Shown here: in pieces, positions 50,959 through 61,390 of the stretch
Layout of the letters: each line of letters begins with the position of its first letter
Numbering within the stretch: position 1 is the stretch's first letter
DNA from: Geopseudomonas aromaticivorans
Lineage (GTDB): Bacteria; Pseudomonadota; Gammaproteobacteria; Pseudomonadales; Pseudomonadaceae
Direction of reading: 5' to 3'
Assembly: GCF_019097855.1 (NCBI RefSeq)
Contig: NZ_JAHRGL010000019.1
Coordinates: 1-64,000 of the forward strand
DNA: 64,000 nt
Program-made: the position numbers and the translations under genes
Notes under the pieces: generated by a model
The model's input: the letters and a program-made list of their open reading frames with translations, nothing else
Databases searched by the model: none
Told to the model about the DNA's origin: nothing

Positions 50959-53595
50959 ATGGCGGAAATCGACGCACGACTGCGCGAGGATGTGCACCTG
51001 TTGGGCGAGCTGCTCGGTGACACCTTCCGCGCCGAGCGCGGCGCGAAGTTCCTGGTTAAGATCGAGCACATCCGCCAGGGCGCCAAGACGGCGCGGCGCG
51101 GCTCGGCGGAGGGCGCGCGGCAGCTGGCGCAGACCCTCGATGCCCTGGCCGAGGACGAGCTGTTGCCGGTGGCGCGCGCGTTCAACCAGTTTCTCAACCT
51201 GGCCAACATCGCCGAGCAGTACCATCGCGTCCGCCGTCGGCGGGCGGACGAGCCGCTGCCGTTCGAGGAGCGGCTGCTGGGCGAGCTGCTCGAACGTCTG
51301 CAGGCCGCCGGCCACAGCCGGCAGGACCTGGCGCGGCAGATCGCCGGGCTGGATATCGAGCTGGTGCTCACCGCGCATCCCACCGAGGTGACCCGGCGCA
51401 CTCTGATCCAGAAGTACGATGCCATCGCCGCCTGCCTGGCGGCGCGCGACCACGCCGACCTGTCGCGGCGCGAGCAGGCGCGGATACGCCGCGAACTGTG
51501 CCGCCTGCTCGCCGAGGTCTGGCATACCGAGGAGATCCGGCGCAGCAAGCCGACCCCGGTGGACGAGGCCAAGTGGGGCTTTGCGGTGATCGAGCATTCG
51601 CTGTGGCGCGCCCTGCCGGACTTCCTGCGCGGCGTCGACGAGCTGCTGCACTGCTGCTGCGGCACGCGCCTGCCGCTGGCGGCGACACCGGTGCGCTTCG
51701 CCTCGTGGATGGGCGGCGACCGCGACGGCAATCCCAACGTCACCGCCGCGGTCACCGTCGAGGTGCTGCTGCAGGCGCGCCGCCTGGCCGCCGAGCTGCA
51801 CCTGCGCGACGTCGAGCGGCTGATTACCGACCTGTCCATGCACCAGGCCAGTCCCGCCCTGCGCGCGCGGGTCGGCGAGACGCCGGAGCCGTACCGCGCG
51901 CTGTTGCGCGAGCTGCGCACGCGGCTGTTTGCCACCCGCGACTGGGCGGCCGCCGCCCTGCGGGATGGCCGCGCGCCCGATGCGCTGGTGCTGCAGGACA
52001 ACGGCGAGCTGCTCGAGCCGCTGCTGCTCTGCTACGACTCGCTGAGCGCCTGCGGGATGGACAGCATCGCTGACGGTCCGCTGCTCGACAGCCTGCGCCG
52101 CGCCCACACCTTCGGCCTGTTTCTGGTGCGCCTGGACATCCGTCAGGACGCCAGCCGGCATGTCGCCGCCCTCGACGAGATCACCACCTACCTCGGCCTG
52201 GGCCGCTACGCCGAGTGGGACGAGGGGCAGCGCCTGGTGTTTCTCCAGCGCGAACTGGCCAATCCGCGACCATTGCTGCCGGCGCATTGCCGGCCGTCTG
52301 CGGACACCGCCGAGGTGCTGGCGACCTGCCGGGTGGCGGCGCAGACGCCGGCTGCCGCCCTGGGCTCCTACGTGATCTCCATGGCCGGGGCGCCGAGCGA
52401 TGTGCTGGCGGTGCAACTGCTGCTCAAGGAGGCCGGCCTGCAGCGCCCGCTGCGCGTCGTGCCCCTGTTCGAGACGCTGGAGGATCTGGAGCATGCCGGC
52501 GCAGCGATCGACCGCCTGCTGGCCGTGCCCGGCTATCGGGAGGGTCTGGCCGGGCCGCAGGAGGTGATGATCGGCTACTCCGATTCGGCCAAGGATGCCG
52601 GCACCGTCGCCGCGGCCTGGGCGCAGTACCGCGCCCAGGAGGCGCTGGTGGCGGTGTGCGCCCGGCATGGCGTCGAGCTGCTGCTGTTCCACGGCCGCGG
52701 CGGCACCGTGGGCCGCGGCGGTGGCCCGGCGCATGCGGCCATTCTCTCGCAACCGCCCGGCTCGGTGGCCGGGCGTTTTCGCGTCACCGAACAGGGCGAG
52801 GTGATCCGCTTCAAGTTCGGCCTGCCTGGTGTCGCCGAGCAGAACCTCAACCTTTATCTGGCCGCCGTGCTGGAGGCCACCCTGCTGCCGCCGCCCACGC
52901 CGACCGCCGAGTGGCGTGCGCTGATGGAGCACCTGGCCGCCGACGGGGTGGCTGCCTATCGCGCCGTGGTGCGCGAGCATCCGCAGTTCGTCGAGTATTT
53001 CCGCCAGGCTACCCCGGAGCTGGAGTTGGGCCGTCTGCCGCTGGGCAGTCGGCCGGCGCGCCGGCGCAGCGGCGGGGTGGAGAGCCTGCGGGCGATTCCG
53101 TGGATCTTCGCCTGGACCCAGACGCGGCTGATGCTGCCGGCCTGGCTCGGTTGGGAGACCGCGCTGGAGCGGGCGGTGGCGCGCGGCGAGGCCGAGCTGC
53201 TGCAGGAGATGCGTGCGCATTGGCCGTTCTTCCGCACGCGGATCGACATGCTGGAGATGGTGCTGGTCAAGGCCGATGCCGACATCGCGCGCCTGTATGA
53301 CGAGCGTCTGGTCGAGGAAAACCTGCGCGGATTGGGGCAACAGTTGCGCGACCTGTTGTCGCAGGCGGTGCGTATGGTGCTGGGGCTGACCGGGCAGACG
53401 CAGCTGCTGGGCAATGACCCGGTGCTGCGCGAGTCGATCAGCGTGCGCGACCCTTATCTCGACCCCCTGCACCTGCTGCAGGTGGAGCTTCTGGCGCGTT
53501 CGCGCAAGCTCGCCGAGCACGGCGAAAGTCCGCTGGAACAGGCCCTGCTGGTGAGTGTCGCGGGCATCGCGGCGGGACTGCGTAACACGGGGTGA
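50959..53595 (+). CDS. ppc: Phosphoenolpyruvate carboxylase
   Basis: 878 residues from ATG 50959 (GGGAGAAAGG upstream). Signature sites are in order: catalytic His in [13 protein letters not shown] near 137, [26 protein letters not shown], and the mobile glycine loop [16 protein letters not shown]; the C-terminus ends IAAGLRNTG, as the family requires. It carboxylates PEP to oxaloacetate to refill the TCA cycle. Length is normal. A shorter form from 50896 is not needed. Confidence 0.97.
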   Translation: MAEIDARLREDVHLLGELLGDTFRAERGAKFLVKIEHIRQGAKTARRGSAEGARQLAQTLDALAEDELLPVARAFNQFLNLANIAEQYHRVRRRRADEPLPFEERLLGELLERLQAAGHSRQDLARQIAGLDIELVLTAHPTEVTRRTLIQKYDAIAACLAARDHADLSRREQARIRRELCRLLAEVWHTEEIRRSKPTPVDEAKWGFAVIEHSLWRALPDFLRGVDELLHCCCGTRLPLAATPVRFASWMGGDRDGNPNVTAAVTVEVLLQARRLAAELHLRDVERLITDLSMHQASPALRARVGETPEPYRALLRELRTRLFATRDWAAAALRDGRAPDALVLQDNGELLEPLLLCYDSLSACGMDSIADGPLLDSLRRAHTFGLFLVRLDIRQDASRHVAALDEITTYLGLGRYAEWDEGQRLVFLQRELANPRPLLPAHCRPSADTAEVLATCRVAAQTPAAALGSYVISMAGAPSDVLAVQLLLKEAGLQRPLRVVPLFETLEDLEHAGAAIDRLLAVPGYREGLAGPQEVMIGYSDSAKDAGTVAAAWAQYRAQEALVAVCARHGVELLLFHGRGGTVGRGGGPAHAAILSQPPGSVAGRFRVTEQGEVIRFKFGLPGVAEQNLNLYLAAVLEATLLPPPTPTAEWRALMEHLAADGVAAYRAVVREHPQFVEYFRQATPELELGRLPLGSRPARRRSGGVESLRAIPWIFAWTQTRLMLPAWLGWETALERAVARGEAELLQEMRAHWPFFRTRIDMLEMVLVKADADIARLYDERLVEENLRGLGQQLRDLLSQAVRMVLGLTGQTQLLGNDPVLRESISVRDPYLDPLHLLQVELLARSRKLAEHGESPLEQALLVSVAGIAAGLRNTG

Positions 53596-53605
53596 AGCGG
53601 TTTAG

Positions 53606-54409
<804 letters not shown>

Positions 54410-54428
54410 TCCGCTTCGCGCTGTGCCG

Positions 54429-54453
54429 ACGGCCCGCCTTGTGCGGGCCGTTT
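54429..54453 (+). terminator. Terminator after adk
   Basis: ACGGCCCGC pairs perfectly with GCGGGCCGT around CTTGT and is followed by TT. It lies 20 bases after the adk stop. Confidence 0.8.
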
Positions 54454-54510
54454 GCATTCTGCAGTGCTGTTACAATGCCCGCCCGTTTTTGACCGTACCG
54501 GACCTCCGAC

Positions 54511-55185
54511 ATGACCACCCTGCTGGCCCTGGATACCGCCACCGAAGCCTGTTCCGTCGCACTGCTGCACGAGGGGCGTGTCTTCAGCCGCTACGAGGTA
54601 ATTCCGCGCCTGCATGCCCAGCGCGTGCTGCCGATGGTGCAGGAACTGCTGGCCGAGGCCGGCATCGCCCTCGCTGCGGTGCAGGCCATCGCCTTCGGCC
54701 GTGGCCCGGGCGCCTTCACCGGCGTGCGCATTGCCGTGGGCGTGGTGCAGGGCCTGGCCTTTGCCCTCGACCGTCCGGTGCTGCCGATCTCCAACCTTGC
54801 CGTGATGGCCCAGCGTGCCCATCGCGAGCAGGGCGCGACCCAGGTGGCGACCGCCATCGATGCGCGGATGGACGAGCTGTATTGGGGCTGCTATCGCCTG
54901 GAACAGGGCGAGATGCGCCTGGCCGGCGTGGAGGCCGTGTTGCCGCCTGAGCAGGTCGCGCTGCCGCGCGGCGCCGAGGGCGAATGGTTCGGCGCCGGCA
55001 CCGGCTGGGCCTTCGCCTCGCGCATCCCGGTGCAGGTGCAGGCCATGGATGCTGGCCTGCTGCCGCACGCCGAGGACCTGCTGACCCTCGCCACCTTCGC
55101 CTGGGCGCGCGGCGAGGCGGTGGTCGCCGACCAGGCGCAGCCGGTGTACCTGCGCGACAACGTCGCCACGCCGAAGAAGGCCTGA
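54511..55185 (+). CDS. tsaB: tRNA t6A biosynthesis protein TsaB
   Basis: 224 residues of the ASKHA-like fold: LLALDTATEACSVALL, the AFGRGPGAFTGVRIAVGVVQGLAFAL block that is diagnostic of TsaB, and ATAIDARMDELYWGCYRLEQ. TsaB is the non-catalytic partner of TsaD in adding threonylcarbamoyl to A37. It follows adk and precedes the DUF72 gene by seven bases. Confidence 0.96.
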   Translation: MTTLLALDTATEACSVALLHEGRVFSRYEVIPRLHAQRVLPMVQELLAEAGIALAAVQAIAFGRGPGAFTGVRIAVGVVQGLAFALDRPVLPISNLAVMAQRAHREQGATQVATAIDARMDELYWGCYRLEQGEMRLAGVEAVLPPEQVALPRGAEGEWFGAGTGWAFASRIPVQVQAMDAGLLPHAEDLLTLATFAWARGEAVVADQAQPVYLRDNVATPKKA

Positions 55186-55192
55186 GCCGGCG

Positions 55193-56047
55193 GTGCTGCC
55201 GTACTTCCTCGGCTGCCCGTCGTGGAACGAGCCGGCCTGGCGCGGTTCGCTGTATCCGGCCGGCCTGGCCAGCCGTGACTTTCTTCCCGCCTACGGCCGG
55301 GTGTTCAACGCGGTGGAAGGCAATACCACCTTCTACGCCCGGCCTGCGGCGGCGACCCTGGCGCGTTGGGCGCAGTTGATGCCGGCAGGCTTTCACTTCT
55401 GCGCCAAGCTGCCGCGCGACATCAGCCACGAAGGCGACCTGCGCGCCAATCTCGCCGCTGCCGGCGAGTTCCTCGATCTGCTGGCGCCGCTCGGGGCGCG
55501 GGTCATGCCGCTGTGGCTGCAGCTGCCGGCCAGCTTCGGCCCGCCGCGCCTCGGCGAGCTGGCAGCCTTTGTCGAGGGGCTACCGGGTGGGCGCAGCCTG
55601 GCGGTGGAGGTGCGCCACCCGGCGTTCTTCGCCCGCGGCGACGAGGAGAAGGCGCTCAACCGCCTGCTACTGGGGCGCGGCGCCGAGCGGATCTGCCTCG
55701 ACTCGCGGCCGCTGTTCAGCTGCACCGCGCGCACTCCGGCGGTGTTGCATGCGCAGAGCAAGAAGCCGCGCGTGCCGCCGCGCCCGGCGGCTTTTACCGC
55801 GTTTCCGCAGGTGCGTTTTATCGGTCATCCGCAGCTCGAGGCCAACGATGCTTTTCTTGCTCCCTGGCTGGACAAGGTCGCCGGCTGGATCGAGGAAGGC
55901 CGCACCCCGCACGTCTTCCTGCATACCCCTGACAACCACCTGGCGCCCGAACTGGCGCGGCGTTTTCACGAGCGGCTGATGGCGCGCCTGCCCGGTCTGC
56001 CGGCGTTGCCGGATAGCGGCGGAGGCGAACAGCTCGACCTGCTGTAG
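55193..56047 (+). CDS. DUF72 (YecE-like) protein
   Basis: 284 residues from GTG 55193. FLGCPSWNEPAWRGSLYP, FNAVEGNTTFYARP and AVEVRHPAFF are the conserved TIM-barrel motifs of DUF72. The function of the family is unknown. It is translated seven bases after tsaB. Its TAG stop falls inside the left arm of an inverted repeat. Confidence 0.9.
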   Translation: MLPYFLGCPSWNEPAWRGSLYPAGLASRDFLPAYGRVFNAVEGNTTFYARPAAATLARWAQLMPAGFHFCAKLPRDISHEGDLRANLAAAGEFLDLLAPLGARVMPLWLQLPASFGPPRLGELAAFVEGLPGGRSLAVEVRHPAFFARGDEEKALNRLLLGRGAERICLDSRPLFSCTARTPAVLHAQSKKPRVPPRPAAFTAFPQVRFIGHPQLEANDAFLAPWLDKVAGWIEEGRTPHVFLHTPDNHLAPELARRFHERLMARLPGLPALPDSGGGEQLDLL

Positions 56048-56108
56048 GGTGCGCCCTGCGCACCATAAGCCGCTATCGTCGGTTATTGGTGCGCGCGGCG
56101 CACCCTAC
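56044..56108. repeat. Inverted-repeat element (GTAGGGTGCGCC)
   Basis: GTAGGGTGCGCC at 56044-56055 is the reverse complement of GGCGCACCCTAC at 56097-56108, and a nested GCGCACC/GGTGCGC pair lies inside. It forms a long hairpin about 65 bp across. Elements with these ends are dispersed in Pseudomonas genomes. The DUF72 stop codon is inside it. Confidence 0.75.
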
Positions 56109-56215
56109 GAGCGCCCGTCCACCCGCTGCGCCGCGAGGCGGCAGTCCAAAGTCGCACCCCGCTGCCGCACCTTTCGCGCTACCCTCTGCGCACCACCACA
56201 GACTGGATGTCTGCC

Positions 56216-57070
56216 ATGCCCCTGCCGCGCCTGGCGCTGCTCACCGCCCTGGCCATGCTGGCCTTTGCAGCCAACTCGCTGCTGTGCCGCATCGCCCTGC
56301 GCGATGGTCATATCGATGCCGCCAGCTTCACCGCCATCCGCCTGCTCGGTGGAGCGCTGGCGCTGTGGCTGATCGTGCGCCTGCGCCCAGCGGTACCGCG
56401 CGCGCCGCTGGGGGGCAGCAATCTCTCGGCGCTGGCGCTGTTCGTCTACGCGGCGGGGTTTTCCTGGGCCTATGTGCAACTGTCCGCCGCCAGCGGTGCC
56501 CTGTTGCTGTTCGGTGCGGTGCAGGCCAGCATGATCCTCTGGGGGTTGTGGCGCGGCGAGCGCCTGTCGGCAGGGCAGGGTTGCGGCCTGCTGCTGGCCT
56601 TTGCCGGCCTGGCCGTGCTGCTGTTGCCCGGAGCCAGTGCGCCGGCTGTGCTGCCGGCCCTGTTGATGCTGCTGGCCGGGGTGGCCTGGGGCGCGTATTC
56701 CCTGCGCGGGCGCGGCGCCGGCGATGCCACCGCGCATACGGCCGGCAACTTCATCCGGGCGCTGCCGCTGGCACTGCTGCTCGGCCTGCTCGGCCTGCCG
56801 TGGGCGCAGCTGGATGTTGCCGGCCTTGGCTATGCGCTGCTTTCCGGCGCCCTGGCATCCGGTGTCGGCTATGCCCTCTGGTATGCCGTGCTGCCGGCAC
56901 TGCGCGCCACCCAGGCCGCGACCGTCCAGCTCAGCGTGCCGCTGCTGACCGCCGTGCTGGGCGTGCTGTTGCTGGATGAAGCCTTCGACCGGCGCCTGCT
57001 GCTAGCCGCGGTGCTGCTGCTGGGCGGGGTGGCTTGGGTGCTGCTGGGGCGTTCGCCAGCCAGGCGATAG
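56216..57070 (+). CDS. EamA/DMT-family membrane transporter
   Basis: 284 residues with about ten hydrophobic helices in two EamA repeats. The first begins LALLTALAMLAFAANSLLCRIALRDGHIDAASFTAIRLLGGAL; the second ends with QAATVQLSVPLLTAVLGVLLLDEAF, the typical (Q/P)LxAxxLG closing motif. It probably exports a metabolite; the substrate is unknown. Start is ATG 56216, with ATG 56207 as an alternative. The REP-like element precedes it. Confidence 0.85.
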   Translation: MPLPRLALLTALAMLAFAANSLLCRIALRDGHIDAASFTAIRLLGGALALWLIVRLRPAVPRAPLGGSNLSALALFVYAAGFSWAYVQLSAASGALLLFGAVQASMILWGLWRGERLSAGQGCGLLLAFAGLAVLLLPGASAPAVLPALLMLLAGVAWGAYSLRGRGAGDATAHTAGNFIRALPLALLLGLLGLPWAQLDVAGLGYALLSGALASGVGYALWYAVLPALRATQAATVQLSVPLLTAVLGVLLLDEAFDRRLLLAAVLLLGGVAWVLLGRSPARR

Positions 57071-57148
57071 GGCAGGCCGGCGCATTCTTTGGCAAAATGG
57101 CGGCCCCCGCATCGCCAGCGATGCCCTGCCCATTTCGCGGAAGCCCCG

Positions 57149-57922
57149 ATGTCTGTCACTGCCCCCCGAGTCCGGATCCAAGCCCTCACTCCTGCCCATG
57201 CCGCCGCCGCCCGCCAGTGGGCCGAGCGACTTGGGCTGGGCGAGGAGGGCGAGGCCGAGTTCGCCCTGCAGCTGGGCGACGAAGGCCTGCAGCTGGCCGA
57301 GCTCGGCCCGGATGCGCCGGGGCCGGTGCGTGTCGACTTCGTCGAGGGCGGCGCTGCCCATCGCCGGCGCTTCGGTGGCGGCGCCGGGCAGATGATTGCC
57401 AAGGCGGTCGGCGTGCAGCCCGGCGTGCGCCCGCGGGTGCTGGATGCCACCGCCGGCCTCGGCCGCGATGCCTTCGTCCTCGCCAGCCTGGGGTGCGAGG
57501 TCAGCCTGATCGAGCGTCAGCCGCTGATCGCCGCGCTGCTCGAGGACGGCCTGGCGCGCGCCGCCCGCGACCCGGAAGTGGCGCCCATCGTGGCCCACAT
57601 GCAGCTGCTGACCGGCAACGCCGTGGCGCTCATGGGCGCCTGGCAGGGCGAGCCGCCGCAGGTGATCTACCTCGACCCGATGTTCCCGCACCGCGACAAG
57701 AGCGCGCTGGTGAAGAAGGAAATGCGCCTGTTCCGCCCCTTGGTGGGCGACGATCTCGACGCCCCGGCGCTGCTCGACGCGGCCCTGGCCCTGGCCAGCC
57801 ACCGCGTGGTGGTCAAGCGCCCGCGCAAGGCGCCGTGCATCGACGGCGCCAAGCCGTCCTACCAGCTCGAAGGCAAGTCCAGCCGCTACGACATTTATCC
57901 GAAGAAGGCGCTGAAGGGCTAG
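57149..57922 (+). CDS. rsmJ: 16S rRNA (guanine-1516-N2)-methyltransferase RsmJ
   Basis: 257 residues from ATG 57149. SAM motif I is [20 protein letters not shown], motif [20 protein letters not shown], and the catalytic-type motif IV is [22 protein letters not shown]. The GQMIAKAVG block before motif I is characteristic of RsmJ. It follows the EamA gene by 78 bases. Confidence 0.94.
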   Translation: MSVTAPRVRIQALTPAHAAAARQWAERLGLGEEGEAEFALQLGDEGLQLAELGPDAPGPVRVDFVEGGAAHRRRFGGGAGQMIAKAVGVQPGVRPRVLDATAGLGRDAFVLASLGCEVSLIERQPLIAALLEDGLARAARDPEVAPIVAHMQLLTGNAVALMGAWQGEPPQVIYLDPMFPHRDKSALVKKEMRLFRPLVGDDLDAPALLDAALALASHRVVVKRPRKAPCIDGAKPSYQLEGKSSRYDIYPKKALKG

Positions 57923-57957
57923 GCTGAGGTCACTGGGACCAGGAAGAGGGCCGGCCT

Positions 57958-58749
57958 GTGCAGAACGTCCGCGTAGCGCTGTTCATCGATGCCGACAACT
58001 CGCCGAGCCGCAAGATCGAGGCGATCCTCGCCGAACTGGCGGTGCTTGGCGTGGTCTCCATCCGCCGTGCCTACGGCAACTGGAAGAGCCCGCGGCTGGA
58101 ATCCTGGGTGCAGGTGCTGCACGAGCATGCGATCCAGCCGATCCAGCAGTTCGACCTGGTCAAGGGCAAGAACGCCACCGACATGGCCATGGCCATCGAC
58201 GCCATGGACGTGCTGCACGGCAAGCCGGTCGAGGTATTCTGCCTGGTTTCCTCGGACTGCGATTTCACTCCGCTGGTCACCCGCCTGCGGGCCGAGGGGA
58301 AGCAGGTGATCGGCTTCGGCGAGCGCAAGTCGCCGGAACCCTACGTCAACGCCTGCTCGCGTTTCGTCTATCTGGAAGAGATGCCGGTAGAGGTGACCAT
58401 TCAGCCGCTGGGTACCAGTGCCATCCCCGCCGAAGCCGAGGCGCAAGGCGTGGTCTGCGTGCCGCCGGCAGTGGCAGTGATCAGTCGGCGTCCCGGCCAC
58501 GAACTCAAGGGCGACAGCAAGCTGATGAACCTGCTGCGCAATGCGGTGACCTTCGCTGCCGACGACGACGGCTGGGCGCAGCTCAGTCTGGTCGGAGCAC
58601 GGATTGCCAACCAGGCTTCCTTCGACCCGCGCAACTACGGCTATGCCCGGCTGGTGGACCTGCTTACGGCCATCGACCTGTTCGAGATCAAGCGCGTCGG
58701 CCACCACCCGCTGGTGCGCTACAAGCGACGCAGCGTCACGCCCGGATAG
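57958..58749 (+). CDS. NYN-domain RNase-like protein with OST-HTH domain
   Basis: 263 residues from GTG 57958 with AGGAAGAGG upstream. The NYN/PIN-like nuclease domain has the acidic site Asp11 and Asp13 in FIDADNSP, then GKNATDMAMAIDAMD and LVSSDCDFTPLVTRLR. After a linker (about 148-175) an OST-HTH/LOTUS domain follows (LMNLLRNAVTFAADDDGWAQLSLVGARIAN...YGYARLVDLLTAIDLFEI). This is the bacterial LabA-like arrangement. Acidic residues are present, so RNase activity is plausible; the target is unknown. Confidence 0.88.
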   Translation: MQNVRVALFIDADNSPSRKIEAILAELAVLGVVSIRRAYGNWKSPRLESWVQVLHEHAIQPIQQFDLVKGKNATDMAMAIDAMDVLHGKPVEVFCLVSSDCDFTPLVTRLRAEGKQVIGFGERKSPEPYVNACSRFVYLEEMPVEVTIQPLGTSAIPAEAEAQGVVCVPPAVAVISRRPGHELKGDSKLMNLLRNAVTFAADDDGWAQLSLVGARIANQASFDPRNYGYARLVDLLTAIDLFEIKRVGHHPLVRYKRRSVTPG

Positions 58750-58756
58750 CCATGGC

Positions 58757-59560
58757 TCAGGCCGCTTGCGTGCCGCGCAGGTAGGCCAGCCAGTACACGC
58801 CGGCGACCAGCAGCGTGCCGCCAACCAGATTGCCTGCCGTGACCATGGCGAGGTTTAGCGCCGCCCCAGCCAGCCACCCACTGCCATTGCCCTCCAGCGC
58901 CAGGCCGTAGGGCAGGAAGAACCAGTTGGCGATCGAGTGTTCGAGGCCGAGGGTGACGAACGCACTGATCGGCAGGACGATGGCGAGAAACTTGTCGGTC
59001 AGGCTGTGCCCGCCCATCGCCAGCCAGACCGCCAGGCACACCAGGGCATTGCAAAGGATGCCGCGCGCAAAGGCCGTGCCCATGGGGAGCTCAGCCTTGC
59101 GCTGGGCGATTTGCAGCGCCGTTTCCCCGACCGCACCAGCGGCCAGGCTGGCTACGTCCGCCCACAGCACCAGCGCAACCGTACCCAGGCAGCCGACGAC
59201 ATTGCCCAGATAGACGAGCAACCAGTTGCGCAGCAGCGCGCGGCCGTCGATCAAGCGGCTGGCCCAGGCCATGGCCAGCAGGTTATTGCCGGTAAACAGC
59301 TCGGCGCCGCCGATCACCACCAGCACCAGGCCGAGGCAGAAGCCCAGTCCGCCGAGCAGGCGGGTGACGCCGAAACCCAGCTCGCTACCGGTCACCACCA
59401 CGGTGAAGAACAGGGCGCCGAGAGAAATGAACGCCCCGGCGAGTACCGCCAGCACCAGCACGGTCAGGCTGTCTGCGCGGGCCTTCGCCACGCCCATTTC
59501 GGCAACGCGCCGGGCTATCTGGCTGGGCTGGTAGGCGTCGGCAAACAGGGAACCCTTCAT
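58757..59560 (-). CDS. Formate/nitrite-transporter (FNT) family channel
   Basis: 267 residues, about six helices. GGAELFTGNNLLAMAWASRLI and the second half-repeat AVWLAMGGHSLTDKF...LGLEHSIANWFFLPYG, GNLVGGTLLVAGVYWLAYLRG are FNT signatures, including the central pore region. FNT proteins form pentamers that pass formate, nitrite or similar monovalent anions. The precise substrate cannot be read from sequence. Convergent with the NYN gene, seven bases apart. Confidence 0.9.
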   Translation of the reverse strand: MKGSLFADAYQPSQIARRVAEMGVAKARADSLTVLVLAVLAGAFISLGALFFTVVVTGSELGFGVTRLLGGLGFCLGLVLVVIGGAELFTGNNLLAMAWASRLIDGRALLRNWLLVYLGNVVGCLGTVALVLWADVASLAAGAVGETALQIAQRKAELPMGTAFARGILCNALVCLAVWLAMGGHSLTDKFLAIVLPISAFVTLGLEHSIANWFFLPYGLALEGNGSGWLAGAALNLAMVTAGNLVGGTLLVAGVYWLAYLRGTQAA

Positions 59561-59756
59561 GGCGACTGGCCCTGCTGATCTGAAGGCGTGTGCGGGGGGC
59601 GGATCACGTCCAGTCGCTCCGCCGCCGGAGCGGTGGAGCAATTACGCGGTGCGCAGAAAGAACTCTAGACCATGGGCGCTGGGCGAGACGCGCAGGCCGG
59701 GTGGGCAGCAGGCGCTTTTAGCGTTGAGGGGCACGGCCACCGGCTCATGGCGTGTT

Positions 59757-59990
59757 TCACGCTATCGGGGTGTGGCTGGTATCGCCCAGTTCGGTCTCGG
59801 TCTTTTGCTTGCGCATGCTGTCGAGCTCCTTGGCGAATACTTCGTCGTGAATGCTCGGTTTCTTGCGCCACGGGCGTTTTTCCGGTGCGGGCTGGGCGGC
59901 GTAGATAACGACTTCGCCGTTCTGCTCGTTCTTGAACTGTTCGGCTGCCTGAGCCAGTTGTTCGCGCAACAGGTCTTTGGGGTTCTGCAT
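59757..59990 (-). CDS. Small conserved hypothetical protein
   Basis: 77 residues from ATG 59990: MQNPKDLLREQLAQAAEQFKNEQNGEVVIYAAQPAPEKRPWRKKPSIHDEVFAKELDSMRKQ. It is charged and has no membrane segment or recognised domain. The ribosome site is weak. It stands between the FNT gene and the divergent comEA-like gene. Coding character is good, but the family is unknown to me. Confidence 0.6.
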   Translation of the reverse strand: MQNPKDLLREQLAQAAEQFKNEQNGEVVIYAAQPAPEKRPWRKKPSIHDEVFAKELDSMRKQKTETELGDTSHTPIA

Positions 59991-60198
59991 ATATCTTGGG
60001 TGGGTCTTGGTGAGTAGGGTGGGGCAAATTTTGCCAGCCGCGCTTGCCGGTCGCAAATGTGAATTGGGTCGCTTTTGCGCAATAAACCTTTTACCAATCG
60101 AAATGGCGGCTATTGGCTATTCCGCTGGCGTGATTTAGGGTCGCTGGACTGCCTCGGGATCAGGCAGCATTTTTCTACTTTCACAGGGATTGTCGATC

Positions 60199-60522
60199 AT
60201 GTCGAAACTGCGTACTTCCGCTCTGTTGTTCGCCCTGCTCACGGGCTTCTCCGTGGCCGCCACTGCCGCCGAAGTGCCCGCCGCCCAGCCACTGGCGGTG
60301 CAGGCCCCCGTCGTTGCGCCGGTGACCAGGGTCAATCTGAACAGCGCCGATGCCGAAACCCTGGCCCGCGAGCTGAATGGCATCGGCGAGGCCAAGGCGC
60401 GTGCCATTGTCGAATATCGCGAAGCCAAGGGAGCCTTCACTTCGGTGGATGAACTGCTGGAGGTGAAGGGTATCGGTGCGGCGACGCTGGAGAAGAATCG
60501 CGAGCGCCTGAGCGTTAACTGA
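60199..60522 (+). CDS. ComEA-like helix-hairpin-helix periplasmic protein
   Basis: 107 residues from ATG 60199, with AGGGA nine bases upstream. A signal peptide (SALLFALLTGFSVAATAA) is followed by one HhH domain, VNLNSADAETLARELNGIGEAKARAIVEYREAKGAFTSVDELLEVKGIGAATLEKNRERL. Such ComEA proteins bind double-stranded DNA in the periplasm during transformation. A terminator hairpin follows. Confidence 0.92.
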   Translation: MSKLRTSALLFALLTGFSVAATAAEVPAAQPLAVQAPVVAPVTRVNLNSADAETLARELNGIGEAKARAIVEYREAKGAFTSVDELLEVKGIGAATLEKNRERLSVN

Positions 60523-60529
60523 TGGCTTG

Positions 60530-60559
60530 ATAAGGGCTGGCCTGGTGGCCGGCCCTTAT
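60530..60559. terminator. Terminator between comEA-like and hemerythrin genes
   Basis: ATAAGGGC-T-GGCC pairs with GGCC-G-GCCCTTAT around TGGT. It lies between convergent genes and can act on both strands. Confidence 0.75.
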
Positions 60560-60575
60560 TGCCAGAGCGGCGGGA

Positions 60576-61025
60576 TCAGCGGAAGAACTTGCCGAGCATT
60601 CGCGCGACAAAGCCGCCTTCGATATTGTGCTTGACGAAAGAGACGTAGTGCTTGTCATCGCGCTTGATGTGATTGGTCAGCCACAGACCGATATCGGTAC
60701 GCACTTCCCGCGCAACGCGGAACGGATCATCGCCCTTGGCCAGATGGTCGGCATAGGCATTGGCGCGAGTCTTGAACGCTTCGTGGACCTGATGGTGGGC
60801 TTCCAGCATCGGATAGCCGGCCTTTTTCATCAGGCTTTCCTCGAAGGTATTGTGCGAGATGGAGTAGTCGATCAGTGACTTGATCACATGCTCGACCTCG
60901 TCTGCGTTGCGGGTCTTGATGGCGTGATCGATTTCTTCCAGGTACTCGAAAATACGCTTGTGCTGCTCGTCGATGATATCGATGCCGGTTTCGAATTCTG
61001 CTGTCCAAGTGATAACAAAGCTCAT
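60576..61025 (-). CDS. Bacteriohemerythrin (proximal copy)
   Basis: 149 residues. Diiron ligands are at His22 (DEQHKRIF), His58 and Glu62 (HNTFE), His77 and His81 (HHQVH), His119 and Asp124 (HIKRDDK), matching the four-helix hemerythrin fold. It binds O2 and may deliver it to oxidases or protect against oxygen. Its closest relative is the neighbouring gene at 61391. A GAGGGA ribosome site precedes ATG 61025. Confidence 0.93.
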   Translation of the reverse strand: MSFVITWTAEFETGIDIIDEQHKRIFEYLEEIDHAIKTRNADEVEHVIKSLIDYSISHNTFEESLMKKAGYPMLEAHHQVHEAFKTRANAYADHLAKGDDPFRVAREVRTDIGLWLTNHIKRDDKHYVSFVKHNIEGGFVARMLGKFFR

Positions 61026-61390
61026 GGTGTCGATCCCTCTTGTATGAACATTGAATCTGGCTGGAGTGCGACCCTGGTTTTCCTGCGGCGATGGCTGGTC
61101 GCGGGCCATCGAACAGGTCTTTGACCGGCGGGAGGGGTTGCAGTCCCGCCGGGCATGCACACCGCTGCGGTGGCAGAGAATGTCCAGGTGTGTCGAGTGA
61201 CACTTAGGTGGTGCGCCCTTCCTTCAATGGAGGGGAGTGGACATCGGCGGCAGGCCGGAGTTGGGCAATAATCATCGAGTTCGTATCGCTCTTGTTGTTT
61301 TTATTCGGCTTTTTATATGTTGTCGTTGCACGAGGGGGTGCGGGGCCCGGCTCGGTATATCCAAAGGTCTGGCTGTCGCCAGGCGAGCGA
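61026..61390. other. Intergenic region between the two hemerythrin genes
   Basis: 365 bp without a gene I can support. The segment holds an AT-rich run near 61285-61325, which may contain the promoter for the proximal hemerythrin copy. I could not place clear -35/-10 boxes. A frame starting at 61208 runs into antisense of the distal hemerythrin gene and is not convincing. Confidence 0.4.

Noticed and set aside
50488-53520. A 1010-codon minus-strand frame over ppc
   Set aside because: Only its last 113 codons look like a protein, and those have their own ATG and ribosome site; the rest is a shadow of ppc.
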